The translations under genes and the position numbers were made by a program. Below the pieces are notes generated by a model. It had not been told where the DNA came from. It was given only the letters and a program-made list of their open reading frames with translations, and did not search any database. 10,002 bases of DNA from a bacterium (lineage in GTDB: Bacteria; Desulfobacterota; S145-22). The DNA is taken from the NCBI GenBank assembly GCA_027073795.1, contig JALTEW010000121.1, positions 1 to 10,002 of the forward strand. The letters run 5' to 3'. Of the stretch, positions 1 through 7,159 are shown in pieces. Position 1 is the stretch's first letter, and each line of letters starts with the position of its first letter.

Positions 1-1
1 G

Positions 2-490
2 GCAGTTAATCAGGAACTATTGGGGCCTTGTGGCCTTTATTGTGGGGTCTGTGCCATTTACATCGCGCACCGTGACAACAATCGCAAATTCAAGGAACGG
101 CTGGTTGACCTTTATAAAGGAAACGTTCCCGGTAAAGGAACCCTGCCCGGCAGTGAAAATTTGACAGTTGAGGATATCAAATGCCGGGGATGTCTGTCCG
201 ATGAGATATTCGTCTATTGCCGACAGTGTCCCATCAGGGACTGTGTCAAGGGGAAGGGATACGAGGGGTGTTACCAATGTGACGAATTTCCCTGCCGATA
301 CGTTGATGAATTCCCCATGGCAGTCGGGAAAAAGGTGATTCTCCGGGCCGTCTCTCACTGGCGCGAGGTCGGCACAGAGAAATTCGTTGAAGATGAAGAG
401 ACCCGGTATATCTGCCCTGAATGCGGCAACAAGGTTTTCAGGGGCGCGACAAGGTGTAACCGGTGCAAGACAGCGCTGGATCTGGATTAG
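2..490 (+). CDS. DUF3795-like Cys-rich protein with C-terminal zinc ribbon (5' end probably outside window)
   Basis: The product is a small Cys-rich protein of the type usually annotated DUF3795; its biochemical role is unknown. Visible signatures are an N-terminal GPCGLYCGVC motif, then KCRGC, YCRQCPIRDC and GCYQCDEFPC, which probably bind metal (zinc or iron-sulfur). The last ~30 residues hold two CxxC pairs (CPECG and CNRC), a typical zinc ribbon. The reading frame stays open to the window edge, and the residues NQELLGPCG just before the motif look like normal family sequence, so the true start is probably upstream. An internal TTG at 20 with AGGAA three bases before it is an alternative start giving 156 residues. 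The gene ends convergently with the HdrC-like gene, 51 bp away, and no clear terminator hairpin lies between them. Family assignment is fairly secure, function unknown. Confidence 0.75.
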   Translation, partial: AVNQELLGPCGLYCGVCAIYIAHRDNNRKFKERLVDLYKGNVPGKGTLPGSENLTVEDIKCRGCLSDEIFVYCRQCPIRDCVKGKGYEGCYQCDEFPCRYVDEFPMAVGKKVILRAVSHWREVGTEKFVEDEETRYICPECGNKVFRGATRCNRCKTALDLD

Positions 491-541
491 TATTTTTGAG
501 AGAGAGGCAATAATTTTCCTGTTTTTATAGAAGGTTTCAGC

Positions 542-1048
542 CTAACCTGTTTTTGGGGGACTCATCTCGCCCAAAATTTCCTGCGCCTTCTGGATCAAGA
601 GGGCTTCATCAATAGGTTCCTGTGGGGGTTGTTTGAGTAAGCGGTCCAGAATTAGCTGCCTGAGCATCTGCGAGAAACGGTCGATTTCGGCCATCAGGGC
701 CAGGCGATCCGGTGGGGCAAAACCCTCTTCCACTGACACCTCGCGGACAACCCGCATGATATCGGCAAAACGGACGTCCTGGGGACAGTTAAAAGAACAA
801 TTATAACACATGGCGCACATCCATATGAGATTGGAAGAAAGGACCTCATCTTTCATTCCCCACAGGATCATGCGAATCAATTTACTGGGAGCGTACGACG
901 GGTCGATTTCGCTGACGGGGCAGCTTGCCGTGCAGGTCCCGCAACTATAACAATGGGTCAACCCTTCGGCCCCTGGACGGCTTGCTAAATCAAATTTGAA
1001 CCTGGGATCAAGTGTGGCGGTGGATACAACCTCTTCGTCGTCTTTCAT
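542..1048 (-). CDS. Heterodisulfide reductase subunit C-like protein, two 4Fe-4S clusters
   Basis: The 168-residue product is a soluble ferredoxin-like electron carrier resembling HdrC, which passes electrons between a flavoprotein HdrA and the HdrB catalytic subunit in anaerobes. Two CxxCxxCxxxCP motifs are seen: Cys33, 36, 39, 43 (CYSCGTCTASCP) and Cys78, 81, 84, 88 (CAMCYNCSFNCP), each expected to bind one 4Fe-4S cluster. The spacing and the hydrophobic helix between the motifs match the family, and length is normal for HdrC. No membrane segment is seen. The start at 1048 is chosen because a strong GAGGAGA ribosome site lies 7 bases upstream; an in-frame ATG at 1078 would add ten residues but sits before that site. 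No hdrA or hdrB lies next to it in the window, so its partner is unknown. It could equally serve another flavin-dependent oxidoreductase. Confidence 0.85.
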   Translation of the reverse strand: MKDDEEVVSTATLDPRFKFDLASRPGAEGLTHCYSCGTCTASCPVSEIDPSYAPSKLIRMILWGMKDEVLSSNLIWMCAMCYNCSFNCPQDVRFADIMRVVREVSVEEGFAPPDRLALMAEIDRFSQMLRQLILDRLLKQPPQEPIDEALLIQKAQEILGEMSPPKTG

Positions 1049-1490
1049 GATTACATCTCCTCTATTAACAGCGGGCAAAACCCCGCGAAGTAACCTGTTT
1101 CTTTAATGGCTACTTAACACAAGGATAGGCTTTCTTCAATAAAAAAATTGGCCGCTTTACCCGGTCAATTCCGGATTAGCACAACCACACCAACTGCCTT
1201 TTCTGCCAAGATGAGGAGACGAGAAGTCGTTTTGAAGGAAACGAAGAATGTCACGGAGGATAAACATGGCAAATGGCTTCTTTCTGGCAGGTCACCAACA
1301 GGTTAGTTTATATCCTACCACGAAAGAGAATATAATACTCCTAACAAGTTGATATTACCCATAAAACTGCAACACGCTTTCCCCAGTGTGTAACTTTAAT
1401 ACAGAGAAAACCTCAGTTCAATTTGTTTCAATATAATACTTTTGCAAACTATGGGGAATCCACTCTCAAATCTGGGAAAATATCTGCGTA
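1049..1490. other. Intergenic region, ~440 bp, no convincing gene
   Basis: This stretch holds the upstream region of the HdrC-like gene and the region after the end of the large minus-strand operon. A weak minus-strand promoter for the HdrC-like gene can be proposed: TTGACC (1163-1168) and TTTTAT (1139-1144), 18 bases apart, a poor -10 match. A plus-strand ORF of 28 codons (1266-1352) follows GGAGG with good spacing, and an overlapping 31-codon ORF starts at 1211; neither resembles a known protein. The 11-mer AATATAATACT occurs twice on the plus strand, at 1329-1339 and 1430-1440. No hairpin followed by a T-run was found after the operon end at 1491, so termination may be Rho-dependent or use a weaker structure. 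The 1320-1490 part is AT-rich. Confidence 0.6.
1056..1062 (-). promoter_or_regulatory. Ribosome binding site of the HdrC-like gene
   Basis: The minus strand reads GAGGAGA, 7 bases before the ATG at 1048. It lies inside the possible 10-residue extension beginning at 1078 and so favours the shorter start. Confidence 0.75.
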
Positions 1491-2597
1491 TCATAACGTC
1501 CCAACAATTCTCAGACGCTCTTTAAGCTCCTTAGACTCCATTCCCTGGGTTGCCAGTGTTTCATAGGCTACGCGGGCGGAGTCGTTTTTTCCCATCTTTA
1601 GGTAGCAGTCCCCGATCAACATCAACGTTTCAGGAGAGTCCGGATGCTGCTTCAGATAGGCCTCATAAAGTTCCAACGCCTGGGCATAATTCCCCCACTT
1701 GAAGGAGATATCGCCCATCAGGGCAAGGGCATCATGGATGGAAGCATCCAGGACAAATGCCCTTTGCAGGTTTTCAAAGGCCTCTTTCAACCGCCCCTGC
1801 CTGAGCCTTAACTTGCCGAGGGAGGCGTACGCGGGGGGATACTCAGCATCTTCTTGAATGGCCCTGGCGTAAAATCCCTCCGCTTCGTCATCCCTGTTCC
1901 TCAAAAAATAAAGGTTTCCCAAATTGACCAGGGTTTCCGGCATCTGACCGCCAATTTCAAGTGCCTTTTCATAACACTTCTCCGCCAGATCCCAATCATC
2001 TTCCAGAAAATATCTATTCCCTCTTCCCATCCAGGTATCGATCTTTTTCTGGTTCGAGAACTCCTTTTCTGCCGCTTCAAGATTCAGTTCGGCGTCACGG
2101 TAGTCTGGCTGCAGGTCGAGGGTTTTTTGAAACATCCGTTTTGCCTTTACCCACCGTTTCTGCCTGAAATAGCAGCATCCCAGGTTGTTGTAAAAGGAGG
2201 GGATCACAGGAAGGTAGGCAATACTGCGCTCAAAGCAGAGAGAGGCAAGGGCGTACTCCGTCAGGAAGAAAAAGCTGTTTCCCAGAATGGAAAAGGCAAT
2301 GGGGACGTTTCTGCCTGCACGGATCGCCTCCATCTGTCTTTCAATCTCCTTGAAAAACTCTCCTTTCGAAACCACCTGCGACTTATCGAGGAATTCAAGA
2401 ATCTCGGGTTCCCCCTCTTCCCCTATTTCCCTGCGGAATTGCCCGGTATGGAACCGGATACTCTTCAGAAAATTTTCAACATCGTAGCGGATATCATGAA
2501 GGGTGGTTTCTATCTCGTTTTCTTGCCGTTTTTTGGCCTTCTGCCCCTTTAACCATTCCTCAATTCTCTTCAACAATGCCTGGTCACGCCGTTTCAT
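1491..2597 (-). CDS. Tetratricopeptide repeat (TPR) protein
   Basis: The 368-residue product starts with a charged, probably coiled-coil stretch (about residues 1-95, many Lys/Arg/Glu) and then carries about seven TPR units at roughly 99-132, 133-166, 187-220, 221-254, 255-288, 289-322 and 323-354. The repeats show the usual pattern, such as NNLGCCYF, VNLGNLYF and ALALMGDISF helix starts and Pro at repeat ends. TPRs are protein-binding scaffolds; no catalytic motif, signal peptide or membrane segment is visible, so it probably acts in the cytoplasm. The start overlaps the 3' end of the Maf gene by 14 bp, with GGAGGAG four bases before the ATG, implying translational coupling. Its place as last gene after a Maf glycosyltransferase suggests a role in protein glycosylation or export, for example presenting the acceptor protein. 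That role is inference. Confidence 0.85.
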   Translation of the reverse strand: MKRRDQALLKRIEEWLKGQKAKKRQENEIETTLHDIRYDVENFLKSIRFHTGQFRREIGEEGEPEILEFLDKSQVVSKGEFFKEIERQMEAIRAGRNVPIAFSILGNSFFFLTEYALASLCFERSIAYLPVIPSFYNNLGCCYFRQKRWVKAKRMFQKTLDLQPDYRDAELNLEAAEKEFSNQKKIDTWMGRGNRYFLEDDWDLAEKCYEKALEIGGQMPETLVNLGNLYFLRNRDDEAEGFYARAIQEDAEYPPAYASLGKLRLRQGRLKEAFENLQRAFVLDASIHDALALMGDISFKWGNYAQALELYEAYLKQHPDSPETLMLIGDCYLKMGKNDSARVAYETLATQGMESKELKERLRIVGTL

Positions 2598-4506
2598 GTC
2601 TCTCCTCCGTTAATGCCAGCGCCCTTACCCTGATACCCCGCAAGCGCTTCTTTAAGATATCCCTTGTCCGCGTAATAATCTCTCGGTTGGTCCTGAACCA
2701 GTCGATATGTTCAGCAATGATCCCTCTTTGAGCCTTGAGGGGATCCGGATTGTTATAGGGGGGCACGGCATTCAGGATAATCTCCTTTTCAATCAAGAAT
2801 GACTGCATGATATGATACATAATCCCCCAATACGCGGGGTGCCCTGTTAGTTTCGACTTGGCGGCATTGATCTCCTCAATCAACTGGATGTTTTTTGGGT
2901 AAAGATCGCCGTCTTTATCCTGCGGTTTCCCGTTTTTCAGGTATTTCTCAATCTTCTCCTCCCATTTCTCGCATTCCTTCATAAACCCTTTCAGGTCCCG
3001 CTCGCCCTTTTCGACAACTTTGATCAGCTTGTCGTATGTTTCCCGCTTTTCACTCAAAGAAGGATATTTCAAGGTATCTGCAATAACTTCCGGCGCCTGT
3101 ACAGTCCGATCCAGGTAGCGATCGGAGGCGTCCCGAAAGGTCATCACCTGGGTTCCGGGAATATAGGCGCCTCCCTCGGTCGCATTGACGCAGGTTCCCT
3201 GATATTTTTCTATCAATTTTTCAAAATTCTTCAGAAACATGCGCCATGTCGCGGTTGTGAGAACCTTTTCAGTATAGTTTCCCTTGACCCACAAAGTTTC
3301 AGCTCGTTCGGGTAAAATCGCCTCCTGTTTCTCCCCCAAAGCGTTGTCCGCCGCGTGGGTACGCCCATCAGGGGCATAAGATAGATCCTGACCTACCAGA
3401 ATAATAGGATTGCATCCCAGTGCCTCGGCAATCGTAAAGCCCATGTTAGCGGCAGACGGCCCAATAGGCAAAATGCCCTTGTTGATATCTAGCCAGTAGT
3501 AATGCGCGAAGGCGCGCAGTGCCACAATTTTTTCACCTTTATAGGCCGCCAGGCTATCTTTCGTCAGCAAGGGGATAGCAACCAGATAGGTTCTCTCGAG
3601 CGCCTCCGGCGGAATCCTTGTAAAAAATTTCCTCACAAGCGACACGCGCTCTAGGGAGGTCACCAGATGCGGCGTGATGCCATGCTTCAACAGGGGTTTC
3701 AGTGAGGCATCCACGCTGATAATCAGCGCCTTCTCTTCGCGTCCCCTGAGCTGGTCGATATTTTTGTTGAGAGAGGGGCCGGTCGCCACGATGATCGCAG
3801 GGACATCTTTGAATTTCCCATACAATTGGTTGATACCTGGGGCTTCGACGTAAAACCGGTGATTGACCAAGGTGTTATCCAGACCAATCAGGGAATCCTT
3901 CGGATCGTTCCCGATACTGTTTAGGGTCTCTCGAAGGGCTTGGTTGAATGCTTGCATAGCAGCCGTGTAATAGGATTTATTGGCTTTATAGGAAGCTGGA
4001 GCCTCAATAATCTCAAAAGCCTTGGCGAAACGGACCAATCCCCCTTTTTCCATAATTGCCGTGAATTTTAGGAACAGCTCCTGATCTTCCACGCCGAACA
4101 GACATAAGATCTCTTCCCGCGTCAGCATGGGCGTTAGATCGAATTTGTGGAAAGCCACCCAGATGAATTTCAGCTCTCTCTCAACAATAATGATATATTG
4201 GTTAACTTGGGGGCGGTTCTCCAGAAAAGAAAAAATCGGATATCCCAACCCAAACCCCAAAAAGACAACCAACCGTGGATTGGATAGCTTTTTTTCTTCA
4301 AAAACGAAACGGTCCGCTTCCTCTCTGGGGTTTTGAGGATCATGGAGATATTCCCACTTCCCATTCACCCGCCACTTGGCGGTTGGATGCCCGGACGGGG
4401 TTTTCAGGATCTTGATATCACGCGGTGGCTTCATCCGCTTAAGCTTTTTGTAGAGATCAGGATATCGATCTCTGATGGCGTTCAAGTTCTTGGTGAAATG
4501 ATCCAT
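2584..4506 (-). CDS. Maf-type motility accessory factor / flagellin glycosyltransferase (DUF115, MAF_flag10)
   Basis: The 640-residue product matches the motility-associated factor family, cytoplasmic enzymes that transfer nonulosonic acids (pseudaminic or legionaminic acid) to Ser/Thr of flagellin in Campylobacter, Aeromonas and others. The central DUF115 domain shows ATGPSLNKN (241-249), SVDASLKPLLKHGITPHLVTS (264-284), GPSAANMG (349-356) and VGQDLSYAPDGRTH (371-384). This is the core expected to bind the CMP-sugar with a GT-A/GT-42-like fold. The N-terminal domain holds VFLGFGLGYPIFSF (81-94), typical of the family; the C-terminal 200 residues are charged and helical. Length is normal (about 600-700). 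It follows the cytidylyltransferase gene by three bases, so donor activation and transfer are encoded together. No flagellin gene is in the window, so the acceptor is inferred from the family. Confidence 0.85.
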   Translation of the reverse strand: MDHFTKNLNAIRDRYPDLYKKLKRMKPPRDIKILKTPSGHPTAKWRVNGKWEYLHDPQNPREEADRFVFEEKKLSNPRLVVFLGFGLGYPIFSFLENRPQVNQYIIIVERELKFIWVAFHKFDLTPMLTREEILCLFGVEDQELFLKFTAIMEKGGLVRFAKAFEIIEAPASYKANKSYYTAAMQAFNQALRETLNSIGNDPKDSLIGLDNTLVNHRFYVEAPGINQLYGKFKDVPAIIVATGPSLNKNIDQLRGREEKALIISVDASLKPLLKHGITPHLVTSLERVSLVRKFFTRIPPEALERTYLVAIPLLTKDSLAAYKGEKIVALRAFAHYYWLDINKGILPIGPSAANMGFTIAEALGCNPIILVGQDLSYAPDGRTHAADNALGEKQEAILPERAETLWVKGNYTEKVLTTATWRMFLKNFEKLIEKYQGTCVNATEGGAYIPGTQVMTFRDASDRYLDRTVQAPEVIADTLKYPSLSEKRETYDKLIKVVEKGERDLKGFMKECEKWEEKIEKYLKNGKPQDKDGDLYPKNIQLIEEINAAKSKLTGHPAYWGIMYHIMQSFLIEKEIILNAVPPYNNPDPLKAQRGIIAEHIDWFRTNREIITRTRDILKKRLRGIRVRALALTEERHETA

Positions 4507-4509
4507 GCC

Positions 4510-5403
4510 TTATCCCTTACCTTCTTCTTCGACTTCAGCGCGTTTATGTTCCAGATATGACACCATCCGATTTAGATCCTGAAGTTTAAGTATCTTTAAA
4601 GCCTCTTGATACTCCTCATACAAGGAATGGAAAATCTTCTTCTGAACCACCTTGCGGTTGATATCGTAGAGATAAGGCCTGGCGCGAAACAGCTCCACAA
4701 TCTCACGGGCTCCGAAAAAGGGGTTTTTAGTGTATAGAAAATCGAAAACAGCGCACAACAAGGCATAGTCCTCTACGGTATCCAGAGTAATCCTGATATC
4801 AGGGCCCGTCGCTTCCGGGGAAGCCTTCACGTTATACCTGGGAAACACTTCCGCATGTTGGATAATATACGGGGTCACGTGCTCTCGCTCAGGAGGGGCT
4901 TTCGCCTGTTCATGGGCGCTCGCGAGTGCCTCGAAGGATAAGACCTCCACATCGAGGCCATGGGGGAAGGAGCGTTCCAGCGTATTGCTTAGGTACGACA
5001 CACCCCGGGTATTAAATTCCGCTACGCACCGGTCCACGACTGCAGGGTCAACACATGGGCAGTCACTGGTAACTCGAACCACAGGATCTATGGCATATTC
5101 CACCGCCGCCCCAAAATAACGGGACAGCACATCCTCGCTGCTGCCGCGAAACCACGAGACACCACTACGTTCCGCGATCTCCGCGATGGCATCGTCCTCG
5201 GGGTTTGTCGTGGTGGCAACGATAATTTTCTCAACCTCCCGGCATCGCTGAAGCCTTCGGATTACCTGCTCAAGAACCGTGATACCGCTGCCATACGGAA
5301 GCTCCTTCAAAATCTTTCCCGGCAGTCGGGTAGACCCCGTCCGCGCCTGGACAATGGCCCCGAGATTTTTCTTTTTCCCCTTTGCCACACTCATGACCAC
5401 CAT
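4510..5403 (-). CDS. SpsF/NeuA-type cytidylyltransferase (nonulosonate activation)
   Basis: The 297-residue product belongs to the acylneuraminate cytidylyltransferase superfamily, in the branch often named spore coat polysaccharide protein SpsF. Such enzymes join a sugar to CTP to give CMP-sugar and diphosphate. The nucleotide-binding signature IVQARTGSTRLPGK is at 17-30, followed by VATTTNPEDDAI (62-73), RVTSDCPCVDP (110-120) with the likely metal-binding Asp, FPHGLDVEV (147-155), EREHVTPYI (172-180) and RITLDTVEDYALL (204-216). The last ~50 residues are helical and charged. Two starts are possible: ATG at 5403 or ATG at 5394; neither has a strong ribosome site. It sits 30 bp after NeuB and directly before Maf, so a CMP-nonulosonate is the most likely product. 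The exact sugar is not known. Confidence 0.8.
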   Translation of the reverse strand: MVVMSVAKGKKKNLGAIVQARTGSTRLPGKILKELPYGSGITVLEQVIRRLQRCREVEKIIVATTTNPEDDAIAEIAERSGVSWFRGSSEDVLSRYFGAAVEYAIDPVVRVTSDCPCVDPAVVDRCVAEFNTRGVSYLSNTLERSFPHGLDVEVLSFEALASAHEQAKAPPEREHVTPYIIQHAEVFPRYNVKASPEATGPDIRITLDTVEDYALLCAVFDFLYTKNPFFGAREIVELFRARPYLYDINRKVVQKKIFHSLYEEYQEALKILKLQDLNRMVSYLEHKRAEVEEEGKG

Positions 5404-5433
5404 CTTATCACAGTAGATATTTTATAAACAATT

Positions 5434-6459
5434 TTAAACCATCTCCCATGTAATCCATTCATCCGCTTCAATGTCCCGAACTGCCCGACGGCCGACAATG
5501 ATTTCCATGAATCGTGGATGAATCCCCAACCCCGGCCGTTTGGTGGCCAGCATCTCCCGGGTGATCCGGGTGCCTTTTGGGATATCGACTCGGGCGTGGA
5601 TACTTCTACGCCCAAGGCGGTAGTTTTCTGCCTCTTCCGGCGTGGGGCCCGCCTTCTGGCCATCGCCCAACGCCGCCTCCACGTCCCGGATCTGGTATAC
5701 CATCTCCTTCAGCTCTTCCGGTTCGATGGCGAAGGGATGGTCCGGCCCTTCCATGTCCCGCGACAGGGTAAAATGTTTCTCAATAACCTTCGCCCCCATG
5801 GCCACCGCCGCGACAGAGATATGAATGCCCATCGTGTGGTCCGAGAGCCCCACAACCGCGTTCGGAAAGGCCTTCCGCAGGGTTTCCATGGCGCGCAGGT
5901 TCATAATCGACGGTTCCGCGGGATACTTCGAGGCGCACTGGAGGAGGATAATGTCTTGGTTCCCTGTTTTTTCAATCCGCTCGACGGCCTCCTGGATTTC
6001 CCCAAGGGTTGCCATCCCCGTGGAAAGGATGATCGGTTTCCCTTTTTTGGCCGTGTACTCCAGTAAAGGATAGTCCACGAGTTCGAATGAGGCGATTTTG
6101 TAGAAAGGAACATAAGGATCGAGCTCATCCACCGCCGTTGGGTCAAAAGGCGTGGCAAAGAATATAATCCCTTTTTTCTCGCAATAGGCGGCTAACTCGG
6201 GTATCCAGTCACGTGGAGTCTCAATTTCCTTGATAAGATCCCAAAGGGGTTTTGGATATCCAGAATGATACGGCACCCTTCGAGAATACATGGTCTCCGC
6301 TGAGTAAATCTGGAACTTGACAGCGTCTGCTTTCGCTTCTACGGCTGCGTCAATCAGTTCCTTTGCCAAATTGAGATCCCTGTTGTGGTTGGCTCCGGCT
6401 TCAGCGATCACAAAAGCCGGCGCCGCCTCTCCAATTTCATAATTCCTTATTTTAATCAT
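5434..6459 (-). CDS. neuB: NeuB-family nonulosonic acid synthase (N-acetylneuraminate/pseudaminate/legionaminate synthase)
   Basis: The 341-residue product condenses phosphoenolpyruvate with a six-carbon amino sugar to form a nine-carbon 2-keto acid. The TIM barrel (about 1-275) shows FVIAEAGANHN (16-26), AVKFQIYSAETM (46-57), FFATPFD (100-106), KIASFELVDYPLL (121-133), ILSTGMATLGEI (144-155), SDHTMG (206-211) and IEKHFTL (226-232). His208 and His229 match the two metal-ligand histidines of known NeuB. A C-terminal SAF (antifreeze-like) domain covers about 283-341, including RPGLGI, whose Arg in the dimer partner contacts the substrate. Start 6459 is chosen because GGAGG lies 9 bases upstream and MIKIRNYEIG is the normal beginning; it overlaps the formyltransferase end by 8 bp. 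An ATG at 6489 would add ten atypical residues. Whether the substrate leads to Neu, Pse or Leg cannot be decided from motifs alone. Confidence 0.92.
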   Translation of the reverse strand: MIKIRNYEIGEAAPAFVIAEAGANHNRDLNLAKELIDAAVEAKADAVKFQIYSAETMYSRRVPYHSGYPKPLWDLIKEIETPRDWIPELAAYCEKKGIIFFATPFDPTAVDELDPYVPFYKIASFELVDYPLLEYTAKKGKPIILSTGMATLGEIQEAVERIEKTGNQDIILLQCASKYPAEPSIMNLRAMETLRKAFPNAVVGLSDHTMGIHISVAAVAMGAKVIEKHFTLSRDMEGPDHPFAIEPEELKEMVYQIRDVEAALGDGQKAGPTPEEAENYRLGRRSIHARVDIPKGTRITREMLATKRPGLGIHPRFMEIIVGRRAVRDIEADEWITWEMV

Positions 6460-7159
6460 CCGATTCCGCCTCCAGGTGAATCCGGACAAGGGCCTGAACT
6501 ACCTTATTTTTTAACAATTCCGCTTTTGAAAATTCCATCCGATATCCATGACACTGCAGAAATGCCTTGGGATAACCCTCGGCATCCAGCATTCTGATAT
6601 GATCATATAGCTGCTGAGCACTTAAGCCCTGTGTGATTGCGCTCTCCTGAGGTTTTCGTCTCGGGAAATAAATCCCTTTCCCTTCTTGAGCTGTCGGCAC
6701 AGGGCGGTTTTTTATAATTTCAGGAATCATCTCTCGAAAGACAATTTCCGCCGCTCTTCGGTAGATTTCCTCTGCCGAACCCTCAGAAAGATCCAGATCA
6801 CGTTTCAGGTAGATGGGACCCTCATCGACCCCATCTGTAACGCGAAGCGCCGATATTTTCGTGTGGTAAATCCCCCGAGACAAAAGATTTTGTAGCGGGC
6901 TTCCTCCCCGTCCAAAAGGCAGATCCGTCATGTGAAACACCACGCATTCCCACCGAGAATAAATCTCCCTTGGAATAAGCCAGGACCAGTGAGGAAAAAA
7001 GATATACAGTGGCTGAATTTCCTCCAGAAATGATTCCTTCAGCCCCCCTTTTTCCGTGATCAGATGAATTTTCCAGTCGGGATGATCCCGAATGAACTGT
7101 TCGGCAATCTGAATATTCCATGGTCGGATCGTTGCAATTGCGAAGACGGTATTTTTCAT
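6452..7159 (-). CDS. Formyltransferase family protein, probable sugar N-formyltransferase
   Basis: The 235-residue product has the formyltransferase fold of methionyl-tRNA formyltransferase, ArnA and the sugar N-formyltransferases, which move a formyl group from 10-formyltetrahydrofolate to an amine. The core motif FHMTDLPFGRGGSPLQN (75-91) aligns with the HxSLLPxxRGxxPxQ motif; the catalytic His is His76. VTDGVDEGPIYLK (107-119) supplies the catalytic Asp, probably Asp112. The Asn that normally lies two residues before the His is Val74 here, so one member of the Asn-His-Asp triad appears replaced. A shorter linker and tail (about 180-235) replace the full C-terminal domain of Fmt, so a tRNA substrate is unlikely. 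It overlaps the preceding chimeric gene by 4 bp (ATGA) and neuB by 8 bp. Context suggests it formylates an amino group on the nonulosonate or its precursor; this is inference. Confidence 0.8.
   Translation of the reverse strand: MKNTVFAIATIRPWNIQIAEQFIRDHPDWKIHLITEKGGLKESFLEEIQPLYIFFPHWSWLIPREIYSRWECVVFHMTDLPFGRGGSPLQNLLSRGIYHTKISALRVTDGVDEGPIYLKRDLDLSEGSAEEIYRRAAEIVFREMIPEIIKNRPVPTAQEGKGIYFPRRKPQESAITQGLSAQQLYDHIRMLDAEGYPKAFLQCHGYRMEFSKAELLKNKVVQALVRIHLEAESDD
6469..6473 (-). promoter_or_regulatory. Ribosome binding site of neuB
   Basis: GGAGG on the minus strand lies 9 bases before the ATG at 6459, inside the end of the formyltransferase gene. It supports the 341-residue NeuB start and translational coupling to the upstream gene. 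Confidence 0.65.

Noticed and set aside
491..541. Possible bidirectional terminator between the convergent genes
   Set aside because: T-runs are present and CCTGTTTTT occurs twice, but no inverted repeat able to form a stable stem was found.
1161..1174. Small inverted repeat CCGG-N6-CCGG near the possible HdrC promoter
   Set aside because: Only four-base arms; such a match is expected often by chance and no operator family is recognised.
1266..1352. 28-codon plus-strand ORF behind GGAGG with good spacing
   Set aside because: Very short, no recognisable family, overlapped by another equally short open frame from 1211; kept only as a note in the gap entry.
1854..2552. Long plus-strand open frame opposite the TPR gene
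   Set aside because: It lies entirely within a well-supported TPR gene on the other strand, has no ribosome site and resembles no family; it is a shadow frame.
5518..6066. Plus-strand open frame of 182 codons opposite neuB
   Set aside because: The minus-strand NeuB has clear active-site motifs throughout this stretch, and the plus-strand reading is low-complexity and unrelated to known proteins.
6452..7159. Methionyl-tRNA formyltransferase (fmt)
   Set aside because: The full C-terminal tRNA-binding domain is absent, the triad Asn is changed, and the operon is for sugar biosynthesis, with no def or translation gene nearby.
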